A stretch of 64,000 nucleotides of DNA from contig NZ_QVTE01000036.1 of the NCBI RefSeq assembly GCF_003429095.1, forward strand, positions 1-64,000, read 5' to 3'. Below the pieces are notes generated by a model. That model saw only the letters and a program-made list of their open reading frames with translations. It ran no database searches and was not told the origin of the DNA. Below, in pieces: positions 56,826 through 64,000 of the stretch. How positions within the stretch are numbered: the stretch's first letter is position 1; each line of letters begins with the position of its first letter. A program made the position numbers and the translations under genes. This stretch comes from Peribacillus saganii (GTDB lineage Bacteria > Bacillota > Bacilli > Bacillales > DSM-1321).

Positions 56826-56830
56826 GTTTC

Positions 56831-57139
56831 CTATCTGATTCCTAAAGCAATTTTAGCGTATCGTGACATACGGTCCTTTGACCACGGCGGATTCCAGACG
56901 ATATTTACGTCAGTTTCCTTTACTTCCGGGATGTCATCAAGCACAGTCTTCACTTGGTCCACGATCGTGCCTGCAAGCGGGCATCCCATGGCTGTCAATG
57001 TCATAGTGACAGTCGTAAGGCCCTGTTCGTCCATATCAACATCATAGACAAGGCCAAGATTTACGATATCAATCCCGAGTTCCGGGTCAATAACTTGTTC
57101 CAAAGCACCCAAAATATTGTCTTTTAAATCCTGATCCAT
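56831..57139 (-). CDS. yitW: MIP18/SufT-like iron-sulfur assembly protein YitW
   Basis: DUF59-family protein of 102 aa, a family linked to Fe-S cluster assembly (SufT) and PaaD-type proteins. It has DPELGIDIVNLGLVYDV (19-35), the conserved Cys in TLTAMGCPLAGTI and VNIVWNPPWSKDRMS. The ATG at 57139 lies after AAAGGAGTG; the GTG at 57148 is part of that site. Position matches B. subtilis yitW. Confidence 0.88.
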   Translation of the reverse strand: MDQDLKDNILGALEQVIDPELGIDIVNLGLVYDVDMDEQGLTTVTMTLTAMGCPLAGTIVDQVKTVLDDIPEVKETDVNIVWNPPWSKDRMSRYAKIALGIR

Positions 57140-57186
57140 CAACCTCACTCCTTTTATTTTTATAGTAACAGACTAATGTTCTCTGT

Positions 57187-57975
57187 TTAAGTATTTTGCA
57201 CATCTGGAGCCATATGCCTAGTGAACCATTCTGCGGTTTTGAGAACCCCTTCCCTGCTCACTTTATGTCCAGCCCTTTTATCTCTTATAAATGAGAGTTT
57301 ATCTTTAGATTGCTCATAAACAGGCAACAATGATTCATATAATTCAAAAGCATGCTGAATAGGAACCACATTGTCGTTTTCTGCATGCCAGAACATGATT
57401 GGCCTGCCCGCAATTTTTTCTGGCTGGAGGCTGAGATCAAATTTTCCTAATTGGTTCAGCTGCCTTTGGATTTCTTCTTCCGTTAACGTTAACCCATAGC
57501 GCATTTTTGCTATTTCATCAATCTGTAGTTTGGCAAGCTTCACATAAGCCGGATTCCCCATTAAGCTTACGGCTGCTGTGATCCAGTCATAAACTGCCAA
57601 TGAGCCGAGTGTAATGATGCCGCCCAGCGAGGTTCCTGCAACCCCAATTTTTCCGTTTTCAATCAAGCCGCGATCATCAAATTCCTGTTTAATCCGTTCA
57701 AGCTCCTGGATGGTTCGGATAACTATCTCCCAAAAGGACATTGCCAGCTTGGATTCCTTCATGGCCTGCTCTCTTTCACCATGCAGAAAAGCATCAGGAA
57801 GTACGACCCTAAAGCCCTTTTCCGCCATAAGATATGCATAATGAAGATTATGCTCCTTGGCACTGGTAAAACCATGGATAAACATGATGAGCGGAAGCTT
57901 TTGATTCCACATATCCTTTTTTGCTATATGCAATGCGGGAATAGTGCCGATACACTCTTTGTTAACCAAAATCAA
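57187..57975 (-). CDS. yitV: Alpha/beta hydrolase YitV (esterase)
   Basis: A 262-aa dienelactone-hydrolase/prolyl-oligopeptidase-type esterase. The nucleophile Ser is in GVAGTSLGG (about residue 117); the Asp is likely in FWHAENDNVVP and the His in RAGHKVS near the end. The IMFIHGFTSAKEHNLHYAYL block forms the oxyanion region. The TTG at 57975 follows CAGGGG. Natural substrate unknown. Confidence 0.85.
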   Translation of the reverse strand: MILVNKECIGTIPALHIAKKDMWNQKLPLIMFIHGFTSAKEHNLHYAYLMAEKGFRVVLPDAFLHGEREQAMKESKLAMSFWEIVIRTIQELERIKQEFDDRGLIENGKIGVAGTSLGGIITLGSLAVYDWITAAVSLMGNPAYVKLAKLQIDEIAKMRYGLTLTEEEIQRQLNQLGKFDLSLQPEKIAGRPIMFWHAENDNVVPIQHAFELYESLLPVYEQSKDKLSFIRDKRAGHKVSREGVLKTAEWFTRHMAPDVQNT

Positions 57976-58128
57976 ATTATTTCCCCTGCCCTATCTTAAT
58001 CGTGTTCTTATTATTCACTATACCTTAATGCAGAATGAATGAAAAAGATTTAACTATAGCTTAAAATTAATTTTACAGTTTCAGGATAAAATTAAATAAA
58101 AAATACTGCATAAACAGAGGAGACTTTT

Positions 58129-58947
58129 ATGAGAGAGAAGCATCTAATTGTTTTGGATCTGGACGGTACACTTTTAACCGATAATAAAATCATTTCTGAT
58201 CGCTCAAAAAATGTGCTGAAAACCCTGCAAAATGACGGCCATGAAGTTATGATTGCCACAGGCCGACCATACAGATCAAGCAGCATTTATTACCGGGAGC
58301 TTGACCTGACAACTCCCATTGTGAATTTTAATGGAGCTTTCGTCCATAACCCTCTCGACAACGGATGGGGCATTTACCACTCCCCGTTAGATATTAGCGT
58401 AGCAAAAGACATCGTAGAGGCGTGCGATAATTTCCAATATCATAATATAATCGCGGAAGTTCAGGACGATGTATATTTTCACTATCACGATGAAAAGCTG
58501 ATTGAGATTTTTAAAATGGGAAATCCGCGCGTTACAACAGGTGATTTACGCAACTTTCTTGAAGTCAGCCCTACAAGCATGCTGATTCACACGGAAGAAG
58601 AACATGTCGCCCAAATCAGAAAGCATCTTTCCGACGTGCATGCTGAATTAATTGATCACCGCCGTTGGGCTGATCCATGGCATGTAATCGAAATTGTAAG
58701 GGCTGGATTAAATAAAGCCGTCGGGATCGACCGAGTAGCAAAGCATTTTGGTATCCCGCAGAGCAGGATCATAGCATTCGGTGATGAGGATAATGATCTT
58801 GAAATGCTTGATTATGCAGGAACCGGTGTCGCAATGGGCAATGCAATCAGCCAGCTGAAAAGTGTTGCAAATGCGACGACATTGTCCAATGAAGAGGATG
58901 GAATCGCCGTATTCCTTGAGGAAAAATTCAATATTAAAATCGCTTAG
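58129..58947 (+). CDS. yitU: HAD-superfamily Cof-type phosphatase YitU
   Basis: A 272-aa HAD IIB sugar-phosphate/FMN-type phosphatase. Motif I is DLDGTLL with nucleophile Asp10 and acid Asp12; MIATGRP (motif II), the C2 cap, Lys in LNKAVGIDRVAKHFG (motif III), and GDEDNDLEML (motif IV). YitU homologues in B. subtilis act on a riboflavin-pathway phosphate and other phosphates. The ATG at 58129 follows AGAGGAG. Divergent from yitV. Confidence 0.9.
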   Translation: MREKHLIVLDLDGTLLTDNKIISDRSKNVLKTLQNDGHEVMIATGRPYRSSSIYYRELDLTTPIVNFNGAFVHNPLDNGWGIYHSPLDISVAKDIVEACDNFQYHNIIAEVQDDVYFHYHDEKLIEIFKMGNPRVTTGDLRNFLEVSPTSMLIHTEEEHVAQIRKHLSDVHAELIDHRRWADPWHVIEIVRAGLNKAVGIDRVAKHFGIPQSRIIAFGDEDNDLEMLDYAGTGVAMGNAISQLKSVANATTLSNEEDGIAVFLEEKFNIKIA

Positions 58948-59052
58948 TTGATTGTGACTTTTTTTACCTTTATGAAACAGGCAAATTATAGCCACAATAA
59001 TATTGAGGGATGCACCTCAGTCTCTTAATTTCTCAGAATGCGGGTGATAACC

Positions 59053-59205
59053 ATGGGAAAAAGCAATAAGTCAAAGCGTTTTGTACAGCAGGGCAGAGAC
59101 ACTGTAGCAAAGCATGATGAACGATTCCCATTCCATACAACGTACGCTGAGGCAGAGGCCAAAAAAATGCAATCGGCAGAAAACTCCAGTTTAGGCGGCT
59201 TTTAA
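59053..59205 (+). CDS. Small hydrophilic protein (50 aa)
   Basis: ATG at 59053 after GGGTGATAA. The product begins MGKSNKSKRFVQQGRDTVAK, continues with HDERFPFHTTYAEAEAKK and ends ENSSLGGF. Small, charged and Ala/Lys/Glu-rich, with the look of a minor spore or stress protein, but I do not recognise it. A terminator follows at 59276. Confidence 0.5.
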   Translation: MGKSNKSKRFVQQGRDTVAKHDERFPFHTTYAEAEAKKMQSAENSSLGGF

Positions 59206-59275
59206 CAGCTCTTTAAACCGGTCATAACCGAGCGGAAAAACGTGGAATATGCAGTTCACCGTTTTTTTCAACAAG

Positions 59276-59312
59276 AAACTCGCCAATGGTTAGAAATTGG
59301 CGAGTTTTCTTA
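59276..59312 (+). terminator. Terminator of the 50-aa gene
   Basis: Perfect 12-bp stem AAACTCGCCAAT/ATTGGCGAGTTT with a T-rich tail. Confidence 0.85.
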
Positions 59313-59320
59313 TATTCCAT

Positions 59321-59359
59321 CAAAAAAAAGAGACTGACCAAAAATAACATGGTCCTCTT
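59321..59359 (-). terminator. Terminator of the KGG-repeat gene
   Basis: Minus-strand AAGAG-GACC/GGTC-CTCTT stem (small bulge) then T8, directly after the stop. Confidence 0.8.
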
Positions 59360-59363
59360 GCTA

Positions 59364-59618
59364 TTAATTGTTATTAAATCTTGATTTCCCTCCCTTTTTT
59401 CCAATTTCCTGATAGAACTCACGGTCATGCTTTTCAGAGGTTGCTTGCCCGCCTTTTTTTCCGATTACCTGGTAAAAATCCTTGTCGTGATTCCGAGAGG
59501 TCGCTTTACCTCCCTTTCGGCCTATTTCCTGGTAGAATTCCCGGTCGTGCTTTTTTGCTGTAGCCTTCCCTCCTCTTCTTCCTGCTTCTTGCCTTGACAT
59601 TTTATTTTGTTCAGTCAT
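59364..59618 (-). CDS. KGG-repeat general stress protein (GsiB-like)
   Basis: An 84-aa very hydrophilic protein made of a 20-residue repeat with G(R/K)(R/K)GG: GRRGGKAT at 13-20, GRKGGKAT at 33-40, GKKGGQAT at 53-60 and GKKGGKS at 73-79, linked by KHDREFYQEI-type segments. This is the KGG/LEA-like pattern of GsiB, a sigma-B stress protein of B. subtilis that is longer and has more repeats. The ATG follows AAGGAGG, and a sigma-B-like promoter lies upstream. Likely a desiccation or heat protectant. Confidence 0.88.
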   Translation of the reverse strand: MTEQNKMSRQEAGRRGGKATAKKHDREFYQEIGRKGGKATSRNHDKDFYQVIGKKGGQATSEKHDREFYQEIGKKGGKSRFNNN

Positions 59619-59657
59619 ATTGTCCTCCTTATAAACATTAAGGTTATAGCCTTTTAA

Positions 59658-59683
59658 ATTACCAAATTAGCTAGATGTTAAAC
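59658..59683 (-). promoter_or_regulatory. Sigma-B-type promoter of the KGG gene
   Basis: GTTTAA (59678-59683), 14 bases, GGTAAT (59658-59663) on the minus strand; consensus GTTTAA-N13-15-GGGWAT, one mismatch in the -10. It lies 40 bases before the start codon. Confidence 0.72.
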
Positions 59684-59758
59684 AAAAAATGTGATAATTT
59701 CACCATAAAAACTCTCAAATGACCCTCTTCTTTGGATGTGTCCACACTATGCAAGAAG

Positions 59759-60601
59759 TTAATCCTTTCTAAAAAACCCGAACACAGCGGTTGTTTCGAT
59801 AACATTTGTAAACGCCTTGGGGTCTACATCCTTTATTATCCTTTCAAGATCATATAACTCATATCTTGTAATAACGATCATCATCATATCTCTTGTTTCA
59901 TTGGAGAAGCCGCCTTTTGCCTTAATGGCAGTAATTCCTCTTACCAGCCTGGCATGGATGGCTTTTTTCATTTCTTCGCCTTTACTCGTAATAATCATTG
60001 CTGTAAGTTTTTCGTGGCGTGTATGGATGGCATCTACGACACGTGTTGAGACATATAACGTTACCAGAGTATAAAGGGCTTTTTCCCATCCAAAAACAAA
60101 GCCTGCCGTCAAAATAATAACCGAGTTAAGCATAAAGAAATAGGTTCCGATTGGCCGGTCTTTCATGCGGGACAATAACATTGCGATAATGTCCATTCCG
60201 CCGGTTGAAGCACCATATTTTAAAGTGATACCCACACCTAATGCCCCAATAACACCGCCAAAAACACTGTTTAATAGAATGTCGGGGGAAACACGGACTA
60301 TTGGAATTATTTCAAGAAATACGGAGGAAAGCAAAACACTTAAAAAGCTGTAGAAAGTAAATGACTTTCCTACTTTAAGCAAGGCGATTATCGTTACCGG
60401 CACATTTAGAATCAGCAATAAAATACCCGTAGAAATTGAAAAAGGAGCAAAGGATTCCAACAGCCTGGATATGAGCTGCGCTGCCCCAGTAAATCCGCTA
60501 GCATACACATTTGCAGGGATTAAGAACAGATTTATAGAAATAGCATTCAAAAATGCTCCTATTATGACAATCAAGATTTTCTTTGTTTCAGCCAAATACA
60601 T
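59759..60601 (-). CDS. yitT: YitT-family membrane protein
   Basis: A 280-aa DUF161/DUF2179 protein with five to six transmembrane helices (about 8-190, including AFLNAISINLFLIPANVYASG and GASTGGMDIIAMLLSRM) and a soluble DUF2179 C-terminal domain (ITSKGEEMKKAIHARLVRGIT). The ATG at 60601 follows GAGGGGAG. Possibly an anion or nucleotide-ligand-responsive transporter; the role is unproven. Confidence 0.88.
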   Translation of the reverse strand: MYLAETKKILIVIIGAFLNAISINLFLIPANVYASGFTGAAQLISRLLESFAPFSISTGILLLILNVPVTIIALLKVGKSFTFYSFLSVLLSSVFLEIIPIVRVSPDILLNSVFGGVIGALGVGITLKYGASTGGMDIIAMLLSRMKDRPIGTYFFMLNSVIILTAGFVFGWEKALYTLVTLYVSTRVVDAIHTRHEKLTAMIITSKGEEMKKAIHARLVRGITAIKAKGGFSNETRDMMMIVITRYELYDLERIIKDVDPKAFTNVIETTAVFGFFRKD

Positions 60602-60754
60602 ATTTGCTCCCCTCTTTCCTAAAACTCTCTGTTTATTATTTTAATACCCGATAACTTCTATACTAGACTTGATTTGTATGTAATTTCACACGCAACATGC
60701 TACACTTGGAGTAAGTAATTTATATCTTATAAAATCATAAAAGCGGGTGTATAT

Positions 60755-61621
60755 ATGAAAGTACATATAATTGCCGACAGTGCGAGTGATTTGCCATTAT
60801 CTTTTTATGAGCAGAATAATGTGGCCTTTCTGCCGTTGCAATTGCTTCTGGACGACAAGCAGTACGAGGATTTGCGTACAATTAATCCAAATGAAGTTTA
60901 TAATGCGATGAGGGCAGGCAAGATTCCAAAAACGTCGCAGGTCTCCCCTGAAACAATGCAAAAAGTGTTCACTGAAGTTGCCCAATCCAGAAAAAGCGGC
61001 ATTTATATCGCGTTTTCCTCTGAGCTTTCAGGGACTTACCAGACTGCCGTGATGATCCGCAATCAGGTAAAAGAGGATTACCCTGAACTTGACCTTGAAG
61101 TAATTGATTCAAAATGCGCTTCACTTGGATATGGCCTGGTCGTCATGAATGCAGCAAAAATGGCAGCTGAAGGCGCTTCAAAAGAAGCAATTTTAAAGGA
61201 ATCCGAATTCCGTGCAAGACATATGGAGCATCTGTTTACGGTCGATGAACTGGAATACCTCGCCAGGGGCGGCAGAATTTCCAAAGCATCTGCCTTTATT
61301 GGCGGTTTATTGAATATTAAGCCACTATTGCATGTGGAAGACGGGAAGCTAATTCCACTTGAAAAAATCCGCGGCAAAAAGAAGCTCCTTAAAAGAGTAT
61401 TGGAATTAATGCATGAACGCGGGGTACAGTGGGAGTCACAGCAGCTCGCCATAAGCCATAGCGATGATGAAGCAACTGCATTAGAATGGAAACAGGCGAT
61501 TCAGGATGAATTCGGCGTAAAGGAAGTCTACATCAGTCAAATCGGATCAGCCATCGGAGCCCATGTTGGACCGGGAACTCTTGCCCTCTTCTTCCTGAAC
61601 GAAATGCCACTTCAAGAATAG
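60755..61621 (+). CDS. degV: DegV-family fatty-acid-binding protein YitS
   Basis: A 288-aa DegV protein, the FakB-type family that presents fatty acids to a fatty-acid kinase. It has the N-terminal IIADSASDLP, KTSQVSPE, FSSELSGTYQTAV and the ARGGRISKASAFIGGLLNIKPLL block that shapes the lipid site. The ATG at 60755 follows AAAGCGGG. Which acyl chain it binds cannot be seen. Confidence 0.9.
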   Translation: MKVHIIADSASDLPLSFYEQNNVAFLPLQLLLDDKQYEDLRTINPNEVYNAMRAGKIPKTSQVSPETMQKVFTEVAQSRKSGIYIAFSSELSGTYQTAVMIRNQVKEDYPELDLEVIDSKCASLGYGLVVMNAAKMAAEGASKEAILKESEFRARHMEHLFTVDELEYLARGGRISKASAFIGGLLNIKPLLHVEDGKLIPLEKIRGKKKLLKRVLELMHERGVQWESQQLAISHSDDEATALEWKQAIQDEFGVKEVYISQIGSAIGAHVGPGTLALFFLNEMPLQE

Positions 61622-61633
61622 TAATATAATGCA

Positions 61634-61665
61634 GGAGCTGTCCCCGGATAGCTCCTTTGCCTTTT
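61634..61665 (+). terminator. Probable terminator of degV
   Basis: GGAGCT/AGCTCC stem followed by TTTGCCTTTT, 12 bases after the stop. Confidence 0.55.
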
Positions 61666-61709
61666 GAGAAACTGAGTTCTGCAAGGCTTTTCGGGGGCAG
61701 GTTTTACGG

Positions 61710-61738
61710 TTGTTATCAACAATTGAATTGACTATAAT
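61710..61738 (+). promoter_or_regulatory. Sigma-A promoter of yajQ
   Basis: TTGTTA (61710-61715), 17 bases, TATAAT (61733-61738), 33 bases before the start codon. Confidence 0.75.
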
Positions 61739-61770
61739 GAAAGAAAATACACGGACACTGGAGGTAAAGG

Positions 61771-62262
61771 ATGACAAAGGAAAGTTCATTTGACATTGTA
61801 TCTAAGGTAGATTTCTCGGAAGTAACCAATGCGGTAACCCAGGCTCTTAAAGAGATTAAAACCCGCTATGACTTTAAAGGCAGCAAAAGTGATATAACGC
61901 TTGATAAAGAAGAACTTGTTCTGCTCTCAGACGACGAATTCAAGCTTGAACAGTTAAAGGATGTGCTGATCAGCAAGCTGATTAAGCGCGGAGTGCCGGT
62001 AAAGAACCTGGATTATGCAAAAATTGAGGGTGCTTCAGGCGGAACAGTTAGACAAAGGGCCAAGCTAATTCAGGGGATAGACAAGGAAAATGCCAAGAAG
62101 ATCAACACCATCATTAAAAACACCGGTCTTAAAGTTAAGAGCCAGGTACAGGATGACCAAATCCGGGTAACCGGAAAAAGCCGGGATGATCTACAGGCAA
62201 TCATAGCTGCTATCCGGGATGCGGATCTTTCCATTGATGTTCAATATATGAATTACAGGTAA
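61771..62262 (+). CDS. yajQ: YajQ/YitK family nucleotide-binding protein
   Basis: A 163-aa DUF520 protein; members bind nucleotides or RNA, and in some proteobacteria YajQ binds cyclic di-GMP. It shows the typical [18 protein letters not shown] start, [12 protein letters not shown] and [14 protein letters not shown], with two ferredoxin-like halves. The ATG follows CTGGAGG. Position matches B. subtilis yitK. The ligand in this organism is unknown. Confidence 0.93.
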   Translation: MTKESSFDIVSKVDFSEVTNAVTQALKEIKTRYDFKGSKSDITLDKEELVLLSDDEFKLEQLKDVLISKLIKRGVPVKNLDYAKIEGASGGTVRQRAKLIQGIDKENAKKINTIIKNTGLKVKSQVQDDQIRVTGKSRDDLQAIIAAIRDADLSIDVQYMNYR

Positions 62263-62338
62263 CAAGATCGGGGAGAAGCCTAATGGCAATTTAAATCAGG
62301 CGGGCTGAGGAAAAGATATTCCCTTATTGCATTCTCTG

Positions 62339-62761
62339 ATGATTGAGGCTTTTGAAGAATATCGTCTCATTGCGCTTCCTTCAAGCGCATTAAATGAATC
62401 AGAAGAAAGGAAGCCCTTGCCAGCGTCTAGGCGAAATTATGCATGGTCGATGGGCTTCCGCTTGGTTCTGCAAGGTTTACTTTAAAGAGCAATATTCTAT
62501 ATTTCTCAAGCGTATCCGCAACACCAAGAGCAAGGGGAAAAGGACTAGCCAAAGTCATGATATTGCGGCTGGAGGAATTCACCATTGAAAAGGTAAACTA
62601 ATTATGGAATGCCGCGGGCGGTCATCATTGACTAAGAACATTAACTTGTATGAAAGCTTGGGCTATATGTTTCCAAAGAAGAAGTTGTTACCAATCCAAA
62701 TGGCTTTAGTGTTGAAACAGTGGTAATGGAAAAGTCCATAAAGGCAAAAGTAATTCAGTGA
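62339..62761 (+). pseudogene. Decayed GNAT acetyltransferase gene
   Basis: Parts of a GNAT protein appear in order in different frames: MIEAFEEYRLIALPSSALNE, SARFTLKSNILYFSSVS, RARGKGLAKVMILRLEEFTI (motif A with R-x-x-G-x-G) then stop, SSLTKNINLYESLGYMF (motif B), and EVVTNPNGFSVETVVMEKSI to a final TGA. At least three frameshifts and a premature stop separate them. A terminator still follows. The rest of 62263-62338 has nothing clear. Confidence 0.82.
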
Positions 62762-62774
62762 ATATCTCCCCTTG

Positions 62775-62808
62775 AAGGGACTCTGGTTAATGGAGTCCCT
62801 TTTTATTT
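62775..62808 (+). terminator. Terminator of the GNAT pseudogene
   Basis: Perfect 9-bp stem AAGGGACTC/GAGTCCCTT then T-rich. Confidence 0.88.
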
Positions 62809-62853
62809 TTGGGTTATGTTAAAGTTCGTGGCTGATATTGACACGTATTTTGA

Positions 62854-62974
62854 TGTCTAGCTGCAGCGCCCAGCCCCTAAAGGTCATACGCCAATCCCTT
62901 CGGAAGGAGCGAGACTCCTCGAAAATGCTTCGCATATCCTATCCTTCGTGCGGTGTTTTTTCAGTGATGCTAGT
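62854..62974 (-). repeat. Dispersed modular repeat, copy 7 (one end)
   Basis: Begins TGTCTAGCTGCAGCGCCCAG followed by CCCCTAAAGGTCATACGCC and CTTCGGAAGG, matching the right-end side of copies 5a and 5b. The opposite end is missing and another repeat type takes over. Confidence 0.75.
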
Positions 62975-63045
62975 TCAATGTCCTGCGGGAGAAGCGGGTC
63001 AAGGGAGCCCGTTGAAAGCGAGTGCCTAGAGCGGAAATCAACAGG
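62975..63045 (+). repeat. Second repeat family fused to copy 7
   Basis: TGCGGGAGAAGCGGGTC, GGGAGCCCG and GAAAGCGAGTGCCTAGAGCG then GAAATCAAC resemble a repetitive intergenic sequence I recall from many Bacillus genomes. It is not shared with the other copies in this window. Confidence 0.5.
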
Positions 63046-63167
63046 CAAGTTTAATAGAGCTTATTTCAAAAATCCTATCTACATTTCATATTTCATTATT
63101 TTTCCATGTTTTTCAGCTTTGAATCCATGGAATAAGAAGGGAGAGATTACATTTATGGAGGGATTCG

Positions 63168-64000
63168 ATGAGCAGTCAAGATACGAATAAACAAGGATTT
63201 CCGGCACAGCACCAGGATCGCCAGCCAGGGGTAGAAACAGAAATGAATCCAAAACCCGAATCGGTAAGACCTGAGTATAAAGGCAGCGGCAAACTAAAAG
63301 GAAAAACAGCGATCATTACCGGAGGAGACAGCGGTATTGGTAAATCCGTCGCTATTTATTTTGCAAAGGAAGGTGCCAATGTTGTCATTGTCTACCTGGA
63401 TGAACACGATGACGCGGGCCAAACAAAAAGTCTGATTGAGCAGGAAGGGCGGAAATGCTTGCTTATCTCCGGTGATATTGGACAAGAATCATTCAGCCAG
63501 GAGATAGTAGAAAAAACGATAAATGAATTCGGCTCTATTGATATACTTGTTAATAACGCGGCAGAACAGCATCCGCAGGAAAATTTTCTGGATATTACAG
63601 GGGAGCAGATGGAACAAACTTTTAGAACGAATATATTCTCTATGTTCTATTTAACCCGGGCTGTAATTCCTCACTTAAAGAAAGGCAGCAGCATCATCAA
63701 TACAGCTTCCATCACCGCCTATGAAGGCAATCCGCAGCTTATTGATTATTCTTCAACAAAAGGAGCAATCGTTTCCTTTACAAGAGCGCTTTCCAACTCG
63801 ATTTCTAAGGACGGCATTAGGGTTAACGGCGTTGCGCCAGGACCAATCTGGACTCCTTTGATTCCATCCACCTTCCCTGAAGATAAAGTGGCGAAGTTCG
63901 GTACAGATACGCCAATGGGCAGAGCGGGACAGCCAGAAGAACTTGCCCCGGCTTATGTATTTCTTGCCAGTGATGATTCTTCCTACATCAGCGGCCAGAT
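63168..64000 (+). CDS. SDR-family oxidoreductase (YhdF/YdaD type), 3' end outside window
   Basis: Open from the ATG at 63168 (GGAGGG upstream) to the window end, 277 codons. It has a hydrophilic extension of about 40 residues (MSSQDTNKQGFPAQHQDRQP on), then a Rossmann fold with TGGDSGIGK (51-59), NNAA, and the catalytic Ser (TASIT) and Y-S-S-T-K. The N-terminal extension is characteristic of the YhdF/YdaD group of general-stress dehydrogenases. The family is about 289 aa, so only some ten residues are missing. Substrate unknown. Confidence 0.9.
   Translation, partial: MSSQDTNKQGFPAQHQDRQPGVETEMNPKPESVRPEYKGSGKLKGKTAIITGGDSGIGKSVAIYFAKEGANVVIVYLDEHDDAGQTKSLIEQEGRKCLLISGDIGQESFSQEIVEKTINEFGSIDILVNNAAEQHPQENFLDITGEQMEQTFRTNIFSMFYLTRAVIPHLKKGSSIINTASITAYEGNPQLIDYSSTKGAIVSFTRALSNSISKDGIRVNGVAPGPIWTPLIPSTFPEDKVAKFGTDTPMGRAGQPEELAPAYVFLASDDSSYISGQ

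Noticed and set aside
62394-62588. 64-codon plus-strand ORF
   Set aside because: It is an out-of-frame read through the GNAT pseudogene; GNAT motifs are in the other frames.

Overview
The window is chromosomal DNA from a low-GC, spore-forming Bacillaceae bacterium (Bacillus in the broad sense). Gene order follows the Bacillus subtilis yit-arg-yja-opp-yjb segment, read backwards. From right to left it runs yitK (yajQ), degV (yitS), yitT, yitU, yitV, yitW, argCJBD-carAB-argF, yjzC, yjzD, yjaU, yjaV, med, comZ, fabHA, fabF, yjaZ, yjbA, trpS, oppABCDF, spx, mecA, coiA, pepF (yjbG), spxH (yjbH), yjbI, cwlQ (yjbJ), yjbK, yjbL, yjbM, nadK, yjbO, prpE, fabI and a cotO-like coat gene. It is not B. subtilis itself: clpB sits in the arginine/yjz region, cls lies between mecA and coiA, mgtE lies between prpE and fabI, and a second pepF lies between fabI and the cotO-like gene. 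No rRNA, tRNA, prophage, complete insertion sequence or CRISPR array is visible.

Layout. 1-5.9 kb: coat protein, PepF, FabI, a GNAT enzyme and MgtE. 6-13.2 kb: PrpE and the yjbO-nadK-yjbM cluster, then YjbL, YjbK, CwlQ and the yjbI-spxH operon. 13.2-21.5 kb: a small membrane protein behind redox-type operators, then PepF, CoiA, Cls, MecA and Spx. 21.6-31 kb: a glycoside-hydrolase-like secreted protein, the opp oligopeptide importer and TrpS. 31.3-40.2 kb: YjbA, YjaZ, FabF/FabH, ComZ/Med, YjaV, YjaU and YjzD. 40.3-53.2 kb: ClpB, YjzC and the arginine operon. 53.2-56.8 kb: MoaA inside a decayed region with an fnr pseudogene and a 20-bp repeat array. 56.8-64 kb: yit genes, a KGG-repeat stress protein, DegV, YajQ, a GNAT pseudogene and a truncated SDR.

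How the genes work together. SpxH, Spx and MecA form the ClpXP/ClpCP adaptor network, and MecA, Med, ComZ and CoiA connect to competence. FabI and FabH/FabF are at distant loci but each carries a FapR-type operator. ClpB has a perfect CtsR heptad repeat. The arginine genes appear to have two promoters with ARG-box-like sites, one before argC and one before carA.

The least ordinary features are: a modular dispersed intergenic repeat found at seven or more sites, including a nearly identical tandem pair; the fnr pseudogene, with its three iron-sulfur cysteines still readable; a 20-bp phase-locked array; a 57-aa membrane protein behind Fnr-like and Rex-like palindromes; and a 24-bp (8-residue) repeat in the cotO-like gene. 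I see no convincing new multigene system.
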